Assembly (NCBI GenBank): GCA_947499125.1
Contig: CANMMP010000001.1
Location: 620,001 to 684,000, forward strand
DNA: 64,000 nucleotides
Direction of reading: 5' to 3'
From: an uncultured Pontibacter sp.
Lineage (GTDB): Bacteria > Bacteroidota > Bacteroidia > Cytophagales > Hymenobacteraceae
Part shown: positions 62,761 to 64,000 of the stretch, piece after piece
How the letters are laid out: each line of letters opens with the position of its first letter
Numbering within the stretch: the first letter of the stretch is position 1
Program-made: the position numbers and the translations under genes
Notes under the pieces: model-generated
What the model saw: only the letters and a program-made list of their open reading frames with translations
What the model was told of the DNA's origin: nothing
The model's database searches: none

Positions 62761-63753
62761 TTATACTACCATCAGGTTACAACCCCTGATATCCGAGTTA
62801 TCGAAACGACCGAGCACTTCGAAAGCATTATCCGGGTGAATTTTGCCGATATCTTTGGTCTCTATAAAAGCGCAGGAATCTATGTTGGCCAGGTCAATAA
62901 CATTAATACCGCCGCTTCGGTGGTGGCTGCCGATGTCAAAAGGGTCGTTTAAGTCACGGAGCAGGATGCGCATGGTTTGGCCCGGGTAAAAGATGCCGTC
63001 GCCTTTTGAGTAGCCCTGCGAAAGTAATTCCGTCATACCATACTCCGAGTGAATCGCATCAACACCAAAACCCTTTTTCAGGTAACTGTGTAGCTCTTCG
63101 CGCACCATCTCCCGGTGGCGGCCTTTCATACCACCGGTTTCCATAATAGTTACGCCGCTAAAATCATACTTGCCTTTTAACTCTTCAGCCCAATCCAGCA
63201 AAGCATAGCTCACTCCTATCAGCAGCACTTTTTTACCGCGCGCCTTAGCCGATTTTATACTTTGTAAAAGCTGGCTGTGATTGTTCAGGTAAAAGCCTTC
63301 CTCCTGCTGCCCGGTCTCCTTGATAAAAAAATCAACCATAGCAACCAGGCTCGAGCCACCCTGCTCTAAATAAGATGGCAATAAGGCAAGAACTACAAAC
63401 TGATCTAAGGAACCATAAAAGTTCTCGAATATGTGTTTGGTAACAGCATTGTACCAGCCAAGGTCAGCCACATAATGTTTGCTCCGGGCCTGCTGTGTAG
63501 TACCACTGCTCAGGAAAGTTACTTCAGGCTCGAACCCACCGGTTGCAACCATCTGCTGTTTAAAGAACTCTATAGGTAAGAAAGGGATCTGTTCTAAGTT
63601 GTTTATTTTATCTGGATCAACGTTAAGATGCTGCAGGTAAGAACTATAAACCGGGTTATGTATAGCCTGGTAACGAAAAAGCGACAGCGCCATCTGAGTA
63701 AAATCGGTGGGTTGGTTGAGTAACTGCTGTTTAAACTGCGCCTTAAAATCCAT
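62761..63753 (-). CDS. LuxE/PaaK family acyl-protein synthetase-like protein
   Basis: The 330-residue protein belongs to the LuxE-like branch of the adenylate-forming superfamily. IPFLPIEFFKQQMVATG, the P-loop-like TFLSSGTTQQARSKHY (the Ser/Thr/Gly-rich AMP-binding signature), IMETGGMKGRHREMVREELH and SEYGMTELLSQGYSKG all match. LuxE activates a fatty acid as acyl-AMP for reduction; non-luminous Bacteroidota use the family for an unknown acyl transfer. ATG at 63753; the codon before it is TTG. A divergent lipoprotein gene starts 75 bases away. Confidence 0.9.
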   Translation of the reverse strand: MDFKAQFKQQLLNQPTDFTQMALSLFRYQAIHNPVYSSYLQHLNVDPDKINNLEQIPFLPIEFFKQQMVATGGFEPEVTFLSSGTTQQARSKHYVADLGWYNAVTKHIFENFYGSLDQFVVLALLPSYLEQGGSSLVAMVDFFIKETGQQEEGFYLNNHSQLLQSIKSAKARGKKVLLIGVSYALLDWAEELKGKYDFSGVTIMETGGMKGRHREMVREELHSYLKKGFGVDAIHSEYGMTELLSQGYSKGDGIFYPGQTMRILLRDLNDPFDIGSHHRSGGINVIDLANIDSCAFIETKDIGKIHPDNAFEVLGRFDNSDIRGCNLMVV

Positions 63754-63828
63754 CAAATAAACTTATAACAAATCCTATATCTAACCGTTTGATTTAGTAA
63801 ATTTAGCTTCATTTTCTGAATTTCGTGT

Positions 63829-64000
63829 ATGAACCATATGCTAAAGTATAGCCTGGCCTGCTTGCTGCTGGTACTTGCCCTTGCCTCATGCCGCAAAGAG
63901 CCAAGTTACCCCGACGAGCCCCAGATCTCCTTTAAAAGAGTAGAGCAGTACGACTTTGATGACCAGGGCTTGCAAATAGACAGTATTTTCCTGGTGGTTG
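63829..64000 (+). CDS. Lipoprotein, N-terminal part (runs off the window)
   Basis: A frame of at least 57 residues that is open to the end of the window. It starts with a signal sequence and lipobox LALASC (Cys21 from the first Met; ATGs at 63829 and 63838 are both possible). The mature part begins RKEPSYPDEPQISFKRVEQY. The sequence is too short to assign a family, though this style of lipoprotein is common beside LuxE-like genes. Confidence 0.8.
   Translation, partial: MNHMLKYSLACLLLVLALASCRKEPSYPDEPQISFKRVEQYDFDDQGLQIDSIFLVV

Overview
This 64 kb window looks like a chromosomal segment of a Bacteroidota bacterium of the order Cytophagales, most likely a Hymenobacteraceae member close to Pontibacter. 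The assignment rests on sequence features. Two secreted proteins end in type IX secretion sorting domains. Several promoters fit the Bacteroidota pattern TTTG-N19-TAnnTTTG. Strong Shine-Dalgarno sites are rare. The families PspC, DUF3098, TamB, LuxE-like acyltransferase and the 388-residue NtrC-like regulator are typical of the group. The species cannot be named from sequence reading alone.

Layout. 1-4700: end of a coiled-coil protein, a 0.85 kb repeat-filled gap, cyanophycin synthetase and tRNA-Cys. 4700-13550 (minus): small secreted proteins, a flavodoxin-fold oxidoreductase, ribosomal protein S1, a second repeat-rich gap, then HNH nuclease, C40 peptidase, SmpB, a hotdog thioesterase, a small membrane protein and TsaD. 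13553-21746 (plus): TamB, FtsX, DUF3098, UppP, TruB and RibF, an envelope, division and RNA/cofactor run in which the last five genes are tightly packed. 21747-26100: a 1.1 kb repeat-rich gap, the two succinyl-CoA:3-ketoacid CoA-transferase subunits and a GNAT-nitrilase fusion. 26259-28786: a YkgJ-type cysteine-cluster protein and an AT-rich gene (AlbA_2 plus ATP-binding domains) that looks acquired.

28787-37511: a hisS-hutH pair, then two convergent type IX secretion substrates sharing one terminator. 37852-49257: YbaB/GT2 overlap, PspC, a TPR lipoprotein, pyruvate dehydrogenase E1-beta, YihY, a membrane protein and methyltransferase pair, DinB, a DUF429-like protein, a coiled-coil lipoprotein, a thioredoxin-domain protein and a guanine-deaminase-like enzyme. 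49494-64000: universal stress protein, P-type ATPase, Ffh, a glycosyltransferase, ArsC, an FRG-domain protein, an orphan lipoprotein, a transglutaminase-like membrane protein, the NtrC-like regulator, an MtfA-SEC-C peptidase, a LuxE-like protein and the start of a lipoprotein.

Most of the window is housekeeping. The unusual content lies between and across the genes. (i) The 7-mers AACTATA and AAGTATA with their complements are scattered at high density through coding and non-coding DNA, but appear absent from rpsA and near background in the AT-rich island. (ii) The long gaps are mosaics of imperfect dispersed repeats, including a roughly 0.55-0.6 kb unit present twice in opposite orientation and carrying a perfect 20-bp palindrome. 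(iii) Several short palindromic repeat families sit just after stop codons or between convergent genes. No CRISPR array, insertion sequence, prophage or rRNA operon was seen.
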